NCBI GenBank assembly: GCA_030949995.1
Contig: JAUZRY010000001.1
Coordinates: 17,501 to 56,711, forward strand
Direction of reading: 5' to 3'
Source: Ardenticatenia bacterium
GTDB taxonomy: Bacteria > Chloroflexota > Anaerolineae > Ardenticatenales > Ardenticatenaceae
Length of the DNA: 39,211 nucleotides
Part shown: positions 27,962-36,319 of the stretch, one piece after another
How the letters are laid out: every line of letters starts with the position of its first letter
Position numbering within the stretch: the stretch's first letter is position 1
Translations under genes and position numbers: made by a program
Notes under the pieces: generated by a model
What the model was told of the DNA's origin: nothing
The model's input: the letters and a program-made list of their open reading frames with translations, nothing else
Databases searched by the model: none

Positions 27962-28306
27962 CTGGATCCCGCAACACTTGCCCATCACGTGATTGATGTC
28001 GTTGAGGCACACAAAGGGGCTGATATCGTCCTGCTTGACTTACGGGGCATATCACCCCTGACTGATTTTTTCGTCATTGCCACGGGTGAGAGCGAGCGGC
28101 AACTCCGTGCCCTTCTGCGGGCCGTCGAAGAGCAGCTCAGCCGTGTGGGCGTTGAGCCTCACCACATCGAGGGCACGCCCGAGTCCGGCTGGATCCTGAT
28201 GGATTACCTCGACGTGATCATCCACCTCTTCAGCCCTGTGGTACGCCAATTCTACCGCCTAGAAGAGATGTGGGAGGACGCCCCCATCGTGCTCCACATT
28301 CAATGA
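27962..28306 (+). CDS. rsfS: Ribosome silencing factor RsfS (Iojap/DUF143)
   Basis: Binds ribosomal protein L14 and blocks subunit joining in starvation. Conserved core: ADIVLLDLRG, LTDFFVIATGESERQLRAL and EGTPESGWILMDYLDVIIHL. The first possible conventional start is GTG 27989, giving 105 residues but cutting into the first helix. The in-frame CTG at 27962 is 5 nt after AGGAGG and adds DPATLAHHV, which fits the family's usual N-terminal helix and gives 114 residues. I therefore prefer CTG as a rare start, or as a sequence error for ATG. Usually rsfS sits beside nadD, which is not the case here. Confidence 0.9.
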   Translation: MDPATLAHHVIDVVEAHKGADIVLLDLRGISPLTDFFVIATGESERQLRALLRAVEEQLSRVGVEPHHIEGTPESGWILMDYLDVIIHLFSPVVRQFYRLEEMWEDAPIVLHIQ

Positions 28307-28446
28307 GTATGTGGGCAGGGGCGTGCACACGGTCAAGGCACGGGCCAAGGGGGCGGCGCGATCCTCACTCCCGTTGGTTCAGCGGTAGGCCACGGAGCGC
28401 GTCGGCGCTTCCACGGCAGACAACCCAACCGGCTCCCTCCGGGCGA

Positions 28447-28472
28447 GCGCGGGGGCGGTCATGCCCCCGCGC
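28447..28472 (+). terminator. GC-rich hairpin after rsfS
   Basis: Perfect 10-bp stem GCGCGGGGGC (28447-28456) with GCCCCCGCGC (28463-28472), 6-nt loop, followed on the plus strand by GGCTTGTTGTGTG. It lies between convergent rsfS and ndk. Weak T-run, so moderate confidence as terminator for rsfS. Confidence 0.6.
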
Positions 28473-28523
28473 CGTGGCTTGTTGTGTGTGGACAGCGGCA
28501 AGAGGGGAGCAGCGGAGGTGCTT

Positions 28524-28976
28524 TTACCCCTCGTAGATCCACGTGTCGAGGGAGCGCTCGTAGGGACAGAGCTCCTCGGCGCGGAACCAGATGGCGATCT
28601 CCGCCTCGGCCGTCTCCGGGGCGTCCGAGGCGTGAACGATGTTACGCCCGATCTCGAGGGCGTAGTCGGCGCGAATGGTGCCCGGTTCGGCGTCGGCGGG
28701 GTTGGTGGCGCCGACTGTCTTGCGCACCACCCGGATGGCCGCCTTGCCCTCCACAACCATCACTACGACGGGGCTGGAGGTAATGTACTCGATCAGGGGC
28801 TCGTAGAAGGGCTTGCCCTTGTGGACAGCGTAGTGGCGCTCGGCCAGCTCGCGCGAGACGTGCAACATTTTCAGGGCAATGACTTTCAGCCCTCGCTGTT
28901 CCAAGCGGCGGATGACCTCACCCGTCAGGCCGCGCTGGACGCCGTCCGGCTTGACAATCACCAACGTGCGTTCCAT
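28524..28976 (-). CDS. ndk: Nucleoside diphosphate kinase
   Basis: Balances NTP pools by phosphate transfer through a phospho-histidine. It has 150 residues, the normal length. It starts MERTLVIVKPDGVQRGL, and the active site is GRNIVHASDAPETAEAEI with His115. HYAVHKGKPFYEPLIEYITS is also diagnostic. ATG 28976 follows GAGGTG at 6 nt. It lies 65 bp after the histidine kinase gene on the same strand, so it may be the last gene of that unit. Confidence 0.97.
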   Translation of the reverse strand: MERTLVIVKPDGVQRGLTGEVIRRLEQRGLKVIALKMLHVSRELAERHYAVHKGKPFYEPLIEYITSSPVVVMVVEGKAAIRVVRKTVGATNPADAEPGTIRADYALEIGRNIVHASDAPETAEAEIAIWFRAEELCPYERSLDTWIYEG

Positions 28977-29041
28977 CTTAACACCTCACTTGTGGTCATG
29001 TTGTATAGTTAGGTGTGCTTGTCCGGTGTTCTGTGGGAGCG

Positions 29042-30715
29042 TTATTGGCGCAAGGGCACGAAGAGCTTCACGGCTGTGCCCTTGCCCGGTGCCGTCTCAA
29101 TGGTCAGCACGCCGTTGATCATGTCCGCCCGCTCCTCCATGTTGACCAGTCCGAGGCTGGTGCGTTCGCCGTAGCGGTGGCGCACCTGCTTCAGGTCAAA
29201 ACCGGGCCCTTTGTCTCGCACTTCCACTTCCAACCCATCTCTGACCATGCGCAATTTCACGGTAATGGGCGCGCCGCCGGCGTACTTGCGGGCGTTGTTG
29301 ACTGCCTCTTGGACGATGGCGAAGATATTTTCCTCCACCACAGGGTCCAAGCGGGGGATGTTCTCGGCCTCAACGCGGATGTTGAGCCGCTCGTGCGTGC
29401 GCAGGCGTTTGGCATACTGTTCCAAGGCAGCCACAATGCCCTCACTTTCCAGCACGATGGGACGCAGGGCGAACATGAATGTGCGCAACTCCTGGATGGC
29501 CTGCTGAATCGTTTCCTCGAGGGCATCCAATTCCCGGGGAACGTGTTCCGGCTGGTTCTCCAGCAAGGCCCGGATGTAGTCAACCTGCATGGCCGCCGCC
29601 GACACGCGTTGGATGGGCCCGTCGTGGAGATCGCGGGCTAGGCGATGGCGGGTGTCCTCCTCGCTGAGGAGAATTTCACGGTGGTTCCGGTCCAGCTCGT
29701 AGAGCAAATGTTGTACCTGCAAGGTTTGGCTCGTCTGGCGCGCAATGGCTTCCAGCACGGCCTGTTGCGTGGGGCTCACTTCGGGCTTCTTCTTGACGAT
29801 CAGGATAAGCATACCGTACAGGTCGAGTTGGGCGTAGAGGGGTAAACAGATAAGCCACCGGTGGCGCAGTGCCGAGATCTCGTTCATCAGGGCTTCGTCG
29901 GCTCTTCCAACGTAGACCTCACCGCCCATGAGCACATCGCGGAGGAGCCCGCGCAGGGGTATCTGTCGGCCACGCCATCCCGGATCGGCCTGAAACGTGG
30001 CGGCCACTACGACTTCCTCGGGATTGGTCGGGCTGAAGGTCAACCCCAAGCCCTGTACCTGGCCGTGATCGTGAGGACTGAGCGTCTGGGCCGCGGCTTC
30101 CAAGCTGCTGTGCAGAATGCGCTCGTAGTCGGTGTTGCCCAACAACGTGGCCGTCAGGTTGACCAGCGTGTCCACCAAGCCCAATTGATCGCGCACGTCG
30201 GGGTGTTTCTCGGCCTCCCGTGTTCGTTGGATGGCGTGGGCCACTAGGGCGAGTGTGACCAGGGCAGTGGCCCACGTCCACAGGGTCGAGGAGGTGAGAG
30301 GTGACCCCAAGGCGTTCCGGGTCAGGCGCAGGAGAAGATCACTGGCGGCCAATGTGGTCAACAGTCCCCATCCTGCCGTTCGGTCGAGAGCCAACAGGAG
30401 CCACAGGCTGGGGCCTAGGGACAGCACGATCAGGGCAGGCGCCAGGTGCTCGGGCGCGCGCATCAGCACGGCCAACAGGACGATGTCGTCCAAGAACGCG
30501 GCCATGCGGATGCCCCAACGGTAACCCACGCGCAGATGTCGGATGCGGGCAATGACCCATTGGGCTCCTTGAGCGAGGAGAGCTACTATGGCCAACAGGG
30601 CAAGCAATCTAATGGCTGCGTTGCCTTCTCCGAGCCACACCAAGGCCAGGAGCATGCCCCACCAGAGCCAGTGGCCTGCCCACATCGCTTGCACCATTGC
30701 CCGGTCCTGTTCCAT
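29042..30715 (-). CDS. NarL-class sensor histidine kinase with GAF domain
   Basis: Membrane sensor of 557 residues. The N-terminal third holds about five to six hydrophobic helices (residues about 10-170) with short loops. A GAF-like domain (about 190-345) follows, containing PLYAQLDLYGMLILIVKKKP. The dimerisation/phosphotransfer domain is HisKA_3 type with RHRLARDLHDGPIQRVSAAA (phospho-His near 362). The ATPase domain shows N-box EAVNNARKYA and G-box DKGPGFDL, ending TAPGKGTAVKLFVPL. No response regulator is adjacent, so the partner is elsewhere. The signal is unknown. GGGGAAGAAG precedes ATG 30715. Confidence 0.92.
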   Translation of the reverse strand: MEQDRAMVQAMWAGHWLWWGMLLALVWLGEGNAAIRLLALLAIVALLAQGAQWVIARIRHLRVGYRWGIRMAAFLDDIVLLAVLMRAPEHLAPALIVLSLGPSLWLLLALDRTAGWGLLTTLAASDLLLRLTRNALGSPLTSSTLWTWATALVTLALVAHAIQRTREAEKHPDVRDQLGLVDTLVNLTATLLGNTDYERILHSSLEAAAQTLSPHDHGQVQGLGLTFSPTNPEEVVVAATFQADPGWRGRQIPLRGLLRDVLMGGEVYVGRADEALMNEISALRHRWLICLPLYAQLDLYGMLILIVKKKPEVSPTQQAVLEAIARQTSQTLQVQHLLYELDRNHREILLSEEDTRHRLARDLHDGPIQRVSAAAMQVDYIRALLENQPEHVPRELDALEETIQQAIQELRTFMFALRPIVLESEGIVAALEQYAKRLRTHERLNIRVEAENIPRLDPVVEENIFAIVQEAVNNARKYAGGAPITVKLRMVRDGLEVEVRDKGPGFDLKQVRHRYGERTSLGLVNMEERADMINGVLTIETAPGKGTAVKLFVPLRQ

Positions 30716-30792
30716 GACTTCTTCCCCACTGTGGCGCGTTTTTCGGTGTTGATCAGGTTCCTAACCCGTTGCGCGTTGGCGGACGGGGCCCC

Positions 30793-31800
30793 TTACATCA
30801 CCACGCGCAGCCGCAGCTCCGAGGCACGCCCCGCCTCTTCCAAGCAGCGGTGGAGCCACCTGAGCACGTGGCGGTTGAACTGGTCGGCGGCCTCCTCGTG
30901 GGGCAACAGGCCGGCGTCAACGCCGACGAGTTCGGCTCGGGGGTTCACTTGGAAGAACGCCGGCCCGTCGGTCGAGGGCACAAGGCGGGCCTGGTAGCCC
31001 CACACGAGGAGGATTGGCTGCTGAAGGGCGGCAAATTCCCGGCGGATGGAGCGGTTCAGGGCGCCGCCGAGCAGGGCGGCTGGCGCCAAGCGCGCGTTCG
31101 GCTGGTGGCTCACCGTGTACCAGAGGTGCAGGGTATCGCCCGCCATGTTGGCACGGTCGTGGTAGAGGGTGGAGCCGAGAAGCCACTGCAGGGCAGGTCG
31201 GCTGACCAATAGGTTGAAGAGCGTTTGGCCGAGGCCAGGGGCGCGCAGCACCTGCTCAACAAGCAGCCCCCACCACGGCCGGCGGGCCCATCGCCCGATG
31301 CCCACAGGTGAGACCAGCACGAGGGGGCCGAAGAGGCTGGGCTCCATGGCCGCGGCAACAACGACACAGCCAGCCGTGAGGCCAGCGGCGATCACGATCG
31401 TCTCCTGGCCAATCACATCGCGGACAACGTCCCGGATGAAGCGGGCGTAGAGGTCGTGGGTGTAGCGCAGCGCCGGGCGGGTGCTGAGCCCGAAGCCGGG
31501 AAGGTCGGGCGTGTACACGCGAAAACCGTTGAGGGCCAAGAACTCGTGAACCCGACGCATTTCCCACCCGCTGGCAGCGGGATGTATGCTGTGGAGCAAC
31601 AGGACCGGTGGCCCCTCGCCGTACACCTTGTAGAAGGCGCGCGCTTCGCGCCAATCGTAATAGTGGCCTGTGCCCGCCAGCCGGGAATGGAGGGGATCGG
31701 CTTGGTCGGCTGCCCACTTGTCGTACGCGGCCGCCAGAGCACCGAGCAATACCCCCACGCCGAACATCCCGGCCCGCCTGTTCGTGCCCATAGTCCGCAC
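30793..31800 (-). CDS. Alpha/beta-fold hydrolase-like protein with Thr at the nucleophile elbow
   Basis: Protein of 335 residues with an N-terminal hydrophobic signal or anchor (about 11-27). The alpha/beta core has PPVLLLHSIHPAASGWEM, FRVYTPDLPGFGLST and IVIAAGLTAGCVVVAAAM. The nucleophile elbow reads G-L-Thr142-A-G where Ser would be usual. The acid position reads VWGYQARLVPS without the common Asp. The His candidate is His301 in LLPHEEAAD. Related proteins are frequent in Chloroflexota and cyanobacteria (recollection, unverified). It may be a weak hydrolase or have lost activity. GTG 31800 with GGAG is chosen; ATG 31791 is an alternative. 23 bp downstream of the foldase gene. Confidence 0.85.
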   Translation of the reverse strand: MRTMGTNRRAGMFGVGVLLGALAAAYDKWAADQADPLHSRLAGTGHYYDWREARAFYKVYGEGPPVLLLHSIHPAASGWEMRRVHEFLALNGFRVYTPDLPGFGLSTRPALRYTHDLYARFIRDVVRDVIGQETIVIAAGLTAGCVVVAAAMEPSLFGPLVLVSPVGIGRWARRPWWGLLVEQVLRAPGLGQTLFNLLVSRPALQWLLGSTLYHDRANMAGDTLHLWYTVSHQPNARLAPAALLGGALNRSIRREFAALQQPILLVWGYQARLVPSTDGPAFFQVNPRAELVGVDAGLLPHEEAADQFNRHVLRWLHRCLEEAGRASELRLRVVM

Positions 31801-31823
31801 TCGTGCTCCGATATCTCTGGTTC

Positions 31824-33419
31824 CTACCTCGAGAGTGCCAACCGCAGGATGTCGCGCAGGCGCCCTTCAAAGGGGTCTCCCGGCACCTTGGAGGGATGCC
31901 ACAGGCGCTCCACGGTGAGCTCGGCCCGCTGTTCCCGGAGCCATGCTTGGAAAGCGTCCTCCTGGCGTTGGGCCAGGATGTCCGGGGGCAGGGGGCGCAC
32001 TTCCGGCCCTTGCGCCACGAAGGCGAGCACGAAGCCGGTGTCTCCCAAGGGGATGGGCTCACTCACTTGGCCGGCTTGAAGCTCGAAGGCGGCCTCGAGC
32101 ACCTCATTGGGGATGCCGGGCTGATCCCGCACGATCCAGCCCACGTCAATGACCCCTTGCCCTTCCACTGAGGCTGTGTCCTGGGAGAGTTCGCGGGCAA
32201 GCTCGGCGAAATCCTCCCCGGCCTCTAAGCGCTGTCTCACCTCCTCGGCCTGTTCGCGGCTTTCCACGAGAATGTGGCGTGCCCGCACGCGCCCGTTCTC
32301 ATCGTCCCGGGCGGTCACCTGGATGATGTGCCAGCCGAATTCTGTTTCCACGGGATCGCTAATCTCCCCGGGCTGGAGGCCAAAGGCCGCCTCTTCAAAG
32401 GCGGGCACCATTTGGCCGCGGCCAAACCACCCGAGATCGCCGGCCTGTTCGCGGGCGTAGGCCTCAACGGCCTCGTCGAAGGGGGTGCCGGCTTGAATCT
32501 CCTCCAGAAGCGCTTGGGCCTCTTCTTCCGTGGGCAAGATGGCTGCCTTCAGGTAAATTTGCTCTTCCTCGGTGGGCACCTGGTCGGCCACATATTGGCG
32601 CACTTTGTCGCGCAGGAGCTGTCGGCGCACAAACTGCCGATAGTCCTCTTCAGTGATGCCCACTTGCTCCTGGAGTTCGGCCAGAAATGCCCGGTAGACC
32701 TCCTGGAAACGCGCGGGGGTCAGCACGTTGGGCGTGGCTGTGGGCAGAGGTGTGGCCGTGGGGGTGAGGATTTGGGTAAGCGTCACCTGTTCAGTGGCGG
32801 TCACCGGAGCCGTGGGGGTGGCCTCGACTGTGGGCGTTGGCGTCCACGCGGCGGCCGTGGCCGTGGCCTCCGTCGCGGCGGTGGCCGTGGCCTCAAGTTG
32901 ATCGGGGGTGATGGCGTTGATTTCTTGGGCCATCTGTTCTTCAATGCGCTTGGTGATCTCCTCGTCGGTCACCGTGAGGCCCAATTCGGCGGCCCGGGCC
33001 TCGATAATCATGTCCTGAACGAGCTCTTCAAAGACCTGATTGGGCAGGCTCTGGTACTCTTGGGAGAGCTGTTGCAGCCTCTGGGTGTAGACCTGACGCA
33101 GGAACGTGCTCGACTCGTCGTCTGGAAGCTGGCGAAGTTGTTCCCCGAACGTGCGCATGGTGCGGAAGAGCAGGTAGCGCTCCAAGTTGACCAGCTTCTG
33201 GTACTCGGCTACGGTGACGCTGCGGTCCTCGACGCGGGCGATGGGCTGCCGTCGCAGGAGAACCCGGTCGTACACGAAGCCGGCCACCAAGACCAACACG
33301 ACGACAACCAACAACCCTCCTACGCCGAACACGACGTATCGCTGCATGGTGCGCTCGCGTTCCAGGCGTGAGAGTTGTTTGCGGGTGAGCCGTTTCGGGG
33401 ATGGCTGTTTCTTGGCCAT
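31824..33419 (-). CDS. Membrane-anchored parvulin-type peptidyl-prolyl isomerase (SurA/PrsA-like)
   Basis: Extracytoplasmic foldase of 531 residues. A basic cytoplasmic N-terminus (KKQPSPKRLTRKQLSRLERE) leads to one membrane anchor (about 30-50), a SurA_N-like helical chaperone region (about 60-165), and a Thr/Ala/Pro-rich low-complexity stretch (ATATAATEATATAAAWTPTP, about 175-225) typical of exported Chloroflexota proteins. More chaperone helices follow. Two consecutive rotamase domains contain GDLGWFGRGQMVPAFEEAAF with GWHIIQV, and VRARHILVESREQAEEV with VGWIVRDQPG. ATG 33419 is preferred over TTG 33446. It lies just after a terminator that ends rpsF-rpsR. Confidence 0.92.
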   Translation of the reverse strand: MAKKQPSPKRLTRKQLSRLERERTMQRYVVFGVGGLLVVVVLVLVAGFVYDRVLLRRQPIARVEDRSVTVAEYQKLVNLERYLLFRTMRTFGEQLRQLPDDESSTFLRQVYTQRLQQLSQEYQSLPNQVFEELVQDMIIEARAAELGLTVTDEEITKRIEEQMAQEINAITPDQLEATATAATEATATAAAWTPTPTVEATPTAPVTATEQVTLTQILTPTATPLPTATPNVLTPARFQEVYRAFLAELQEQVGITEEDYRQFVRRQLLRDKVRQYVADQVPTEEEQIYLKAAILPTEEEAQALLEEIQAGTPFDEAVEAYAREQAGDLGWFGRGQMVPAFEEAAFGLQPGEISDPVETEFGWHIIQVTARDDENGRVRARHILVESREQAEEVRQRLEAGEDFAELARELSQDTASVEGQGVIDVGWIVRDQPGIPNEVLEAAFELQAGQVSEPIPLGDTGFVLAFVAQGPEVRPLPPDILAQRQEDAFQAWLREQRAELTVERLWHPSKVPGDPFEGRLRDILRLALSR

Positions 33420-33444
33420 TGTGAACTGCGTGCTCCTCGTGAAC

Positions 33445-33482
33445 AAAAAGGGGCTACCGGCACGGGCAGGCCGGCAACCCCT
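33445..33482 (-). terminator. Intrinsic terminator after rpsR
   Basis: On the minus strand a 12-bp stem (33482-33471 with 33460-33449, two G-U pairs, 10-nt loop) is followed directly by TTTTTG. It should end most rpsF-rpsR transcripts, 26 bp before the foldase start codon, so the foldase is expressed by readthrough or its own promoter. Confidence 0.8.
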
Positions 33483-33516
33483 GTTGGTTCAAGCCGTCCA
33501 TTCGGAGAGCATGTCC

Positions 33517-33774
33517 TCACTCACGCGAGTCGCCGTAGAGGCGAATGTGATCGGCGGTGAAGGGCAACAAGGCCAGGTGCCGCGCCCGCTTGATGGCTGT
33601 GGCCAGCCGGCGCTGGTGTTTGGCACACGTGCCCGTCTTGCGGCGCGGCTGGATCTTGGCATGTTCGTCGATGTAGCGACGTAACAAGTCCACGTTCTTA
33701 TAGTCGATGTAGCTGATCTTGTCCAAACAGAACTGGCAGGCTTTTCGGCGCCTACGACGTGTGTAAAAGGCCAT
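33517..33774 (-). CDS. rpsR: 30S ribosomal protein S18
   Basis: Small-subunit protein that pairs with S6. From ATG 33774 it has 85 residues, starting [16 protein letters not shown]. The conserved [19 protein letters not shown] and [20 protein letters not shown] confirm S18. Cys residues at CQFC and TGTC give the zinc-binding S18 variant. An in-frame ATG nine bases upstream overlaps the rpsF stop, but MAFYTR is the better start behind GGAGG. rpsF ends 5 bp upstream; the usual intervening ssb is absent. Confidence 0.97.
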   Translation of the reverse strand: MAFYTRRRRRKACQFCLDKISYIDYKNVDLLRRYIDEHAKIQPRRKTGTCAKHQRRLATAIKRARHLALLPFTADHIRLYGDSRE

Positions 33775-33779
33775 GCTGC

Positions 33780-34259
33780 TCATTCCTCCTCTGATGTAGT
33801 GGCTGCTGTTGGCTCGCCGGCCGGTGCGGCGCTGTCGGTCCCTTCACTGGGGGGGCTCTCGGATTCGACGGCCTGGTCGCTTTCCGCTACAATCTTCCCG
33901 GCGTCGCCTTCGGCCGGAACGGCGGCGCGATGGCGGGCAAGCTCCTCGGGGGAGAGAGGCGGCAAGTCGTCGCGCCGCACCAACAGATAGCGCAGGATTT
34001 CCTCCCGCAGGCGCATTTGCTGTTCTACGAAGGCCGGCCCAAGCGGGGGGAGCAACAGGTCATACAAGAGGTCGTATCCTTCCAAGTGATGTTTGATCGG
34101 GTAGGCCAACCGGCGGCGGCCCAAGTGTTGGAGGGAGAGGATCAGGCCATCGCGCGCTGTGATGAACCCGTTCAAGCGCTCCACCGTGGCTGTCAGCTCT
34201 TCATCCTCCAAGTCCGGGCGGAGCACAACGTACAGCTCATAGCGGCGTAAGTCCTCCAC
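33780..34259 (-). CDS. rpsF: 30S ribosomal protein S6
   Basis: Small-subunit protein of 159 residues. The S6 fold occupies about 1-100 ([54 protein letters not shown]). A long acidic tail of about 55 residues (ending [13 protein letters not shown]) goes beyond the usual 95-135. GTG 34259 is preceded by AAAGGAG. First gene of rpsF-rpsR. Confidence 0.96.
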   Translation of the reverse strand: MEDLRRYELYVVLRPDLEDEELTATVERLNGFITARDGLILSLQHLGRRRLAYPIKHHLEGYDLLYDLLLPPLGPAFVEQQMRLREEILRYLLVRRDDLPPLSPEELARHRAAVPAEGDAGKIVAESDQAVESESPPSEGTDSAAPAGEPTAATTSEEE

Positions 34260-34448
34260 GGCTTATCTCCTTTCTGTGGTCTTTTGGCCCCGGCCCACTG
34301 GGCCGGAGCAGAAAGTGCGCAGACAAAATAAAATGAGGCAAAAAACGATTTGCCTCTGTGCTGAACTGGCTTGGAGACACTCCTGCTGGCAAAGGCGCTT
34401 TCCAGGCTTCCATCTTACCACGAGATACGGCATTTGGCAAAACGGGAC

Positions 34449-36167
34449 ATGGCGATTCGCACGTTGCTCGAATCCCTCGAACATCATCCCGCGCCCGTGT
34501 TGCGGGCTATTGCCGCCAGTCATGGCCTCGACGTGGCCGGTGTTGTCCGGAACGACTTGCCCCGTGTGTTGGCCGACTATCTCCTGCAACCACACGTGTT
34601 GGCCCGCACTCTGACGCATCTGAGCGGCCAGGAGCGCGCCCTGTTGAACCGCCTGATTGCCCACGGGGGGCTCTTTCCGGCCCATCGCGTTCGCCGTGAG
34701 TACGGCGAAGTGCGCGAGTTGGGGCCAGGGGGGTTGGAGCGGGAACGGCCTTGGGAAGCCCCTATCTCGCCTGCGGAGCGACTTTGGTATCGTGGCCTCA
34801 TTTACAGCGGGTTTGGTCACGTGGGGCGCTTCCGAGGCCGGGTCTTCTACATTCCCGCTGACCTGCTGCCCCTGCTTCCCCCGGCTGAGGAACCTGACGA
34901 TGCTCTCCGCCTGGAATTTGTCGCCCCGCCGACCCGCGTGCGTTCCGCGGGGCCCGACGGCCCCGTAGAGGTTGCCTTTGTGGTGCTGAGTGAAGTTCAA
35001 CGTCACTCCCCTCGCGTTGATGAGATGCAGGGGGTGCTGCGGCGCGTTGGGGAGCGGCTCCGTGCCCTTGAGCCCGCCACCGGTGCCGTGGAGCGCCGGT
35101 ATCTGGAGTTTGTTTTCCACATGGTGTGCCGGTTGAAGCTTATCGTGTCCCAGGAGGGCCGCTTGCGCCTGGCCTTGGCGGACGTGCGGCGCTGGCTCCA
35201 GGCACCCCGTGACCGCCGGCTGCTGAGCCTACAGCGGGTTTGGGCGTCGGACCCCCTCTGGAATGACCTGCACCACGTGCCCGGCTTGATCCTCGAACCC
35301 ACCGGCTGGCAGAACAATCCTCTGGCGACCCGGGAACGGGTGCTCCACTGGCTGCGACAGGTTCCCCCAAGCCGGTGGGTTTCCCTGGATGCTTTTGTGG
35401 CGGCCATCAAACAGGTGGACCCAGATTTCCAGCGCCCGAACGGTGACTACGACTCGTGGTTCATTCGGGACGCGCGCACGGGCGCTTTTCTGCGCGGGTG
35501 GGCGAGCTGGGACGCTGTGGAGGGCGCTCTGTTGCGTCACCTCATTACCGGGCCTCTTCACTGGCTGAGTGTGGTGGACTTGGGCAGTGAGGCCGATAGT
35601 GCTTCCCCGACTACCTTTCGGATCACGCCTTGGGGGGCGTACTTCTTGGGTCATGACGTGGAACGGCCGCCCCCGCCAGCCAGAGCGTGCATTCACGTTG
35701 CTCCCGACGGCACGGTGACCGTGCCGCCCGGGGCCGATGATTGGGATCGACTCCACTTGGAACGCCTCTCCGTGCCCCTCGACACCCCGGCACGTTACCG
35801 GCTTGATCGCGAGCGCATTGTCAGCGTGCTCGTCGCGGGAAGTGATCCGGAGCGAGTGATGCGCTTCCTGCGCCGGGCGGCAGGGGGACAACTCCCCCAG
35901 CCGGTGGAAGCTCGCTTGCGCTCCTGGATGGCCGATTTCGGCCGGGTCACGCTGCGCCGCCTGGTCGTGCTCGAGGTGGATGAGCCGGCCGTGTTGGACG
36001 CCATGCGGCGTGATCCTTCGCTGGGCCGGTGGCTGGGCCATTCCCTGAACGAGCGCACCGTGGTGGTCAGTGCCGGGCGGCTGCAGGATCTGGTGGTGGC
36101 CCTGCGGCGGGCCGGTTATCTCCCCCGCGTTGTGGACGGGGACGGCGAGGAAGGGGAAGGCCCGTGA
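34449..36167 (+). CDS. Helicase-associated (PF13625/XPB-like C-terminal) domain protein
   Basis: Large protein of 572 residues from ATG 34449 (TTG 34371 would give 598). Winged-helix repeats make up the N-terminal part (LLESLEHHPAPVLRAIAASH, LSGQERALLNRLIAHGG). The C-terminal half has the helicase_C_3-like module: ACIHVAPDGTVTVPPGADDW, LERLSVPLDTPARYRLDRER and GRWLGHSLNERTVVVSAGRL. There are no Walker or DEAD motifs, so it is not an active helicase by itself. In other bacteria such proteins sit near DNA-repair or XPB-like helicase genes, but no partner is adjacent here. Start uncertain; neither start has a strong ribosome site. Confidence 0.8.
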   Translation: MAIRTLLESLEHHPAPVLRAIAASHGLDVAGVVRNDLPRVLADYLLQPHVLARTLTHLSGQERALLNRLIAHGGLFPAHRVRREYGEVRELGPGGLERERPWEAPISPAERLWYRGLIYSGFGHVGRFRGRVFYIPADLLPLLPPAEEPDDALRLEFVAPPTRVRSAGPDGPVEVAFVVLSEVQRHSPRVDEMQGVLRRVGERLRALEPATGAVERRYLEFVFHMVCRLKLIVSQEGRLRLALADVRRWLQAPRDRRLLSLQRVWASDPLWNDLHHVPGLILEPTGWQNNPLATRERVLHWLRQVPPSRWVSLDAFVAAIKQVDPDFQRPNGDYDSWFIRDARTGAFLRGWASWDAVEGALLRHLITGPLHWLSVVDLGSEADSASPTTFRITPWGAYFLGHDVERPPPPARACIHVAPDGTVTVPPGADDWDRLHLERLSVPLDTPARYRLDRERIVSVLVAGSDPERVMRFLRRAAGGQLPQPVEARLRSWMADFGRVTLRRLVVLEVDEPAVLDAMRRDPSLGRWLGHSLNERTVVVSAGRLQDLVVALRRAGYLPRVVDGDGEEGEGP

Positions 36168-36319
36168 GGGGATTTTGGCGTGGGGGATGAGGTGAGTGTC
36201 GGGCACAGGGCGGAATGGTGTGGAGTGATGCATGGCGGATGTGCCTGGGGGACGCCGAACACCACACGTGCTGGTCTGACTGTGTCTCCGCTCGCTCTGG
36301 TTCCGCCGGCTTTGGCGAC

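Noticed and set aside
28370-28440. tRNA-like stretch with GGTTCAGCGGTAGG
   Set aside because: It resembles a D-arm only. There is no anticodon arm, T-arm GGTTCGA or acceptor pairing.
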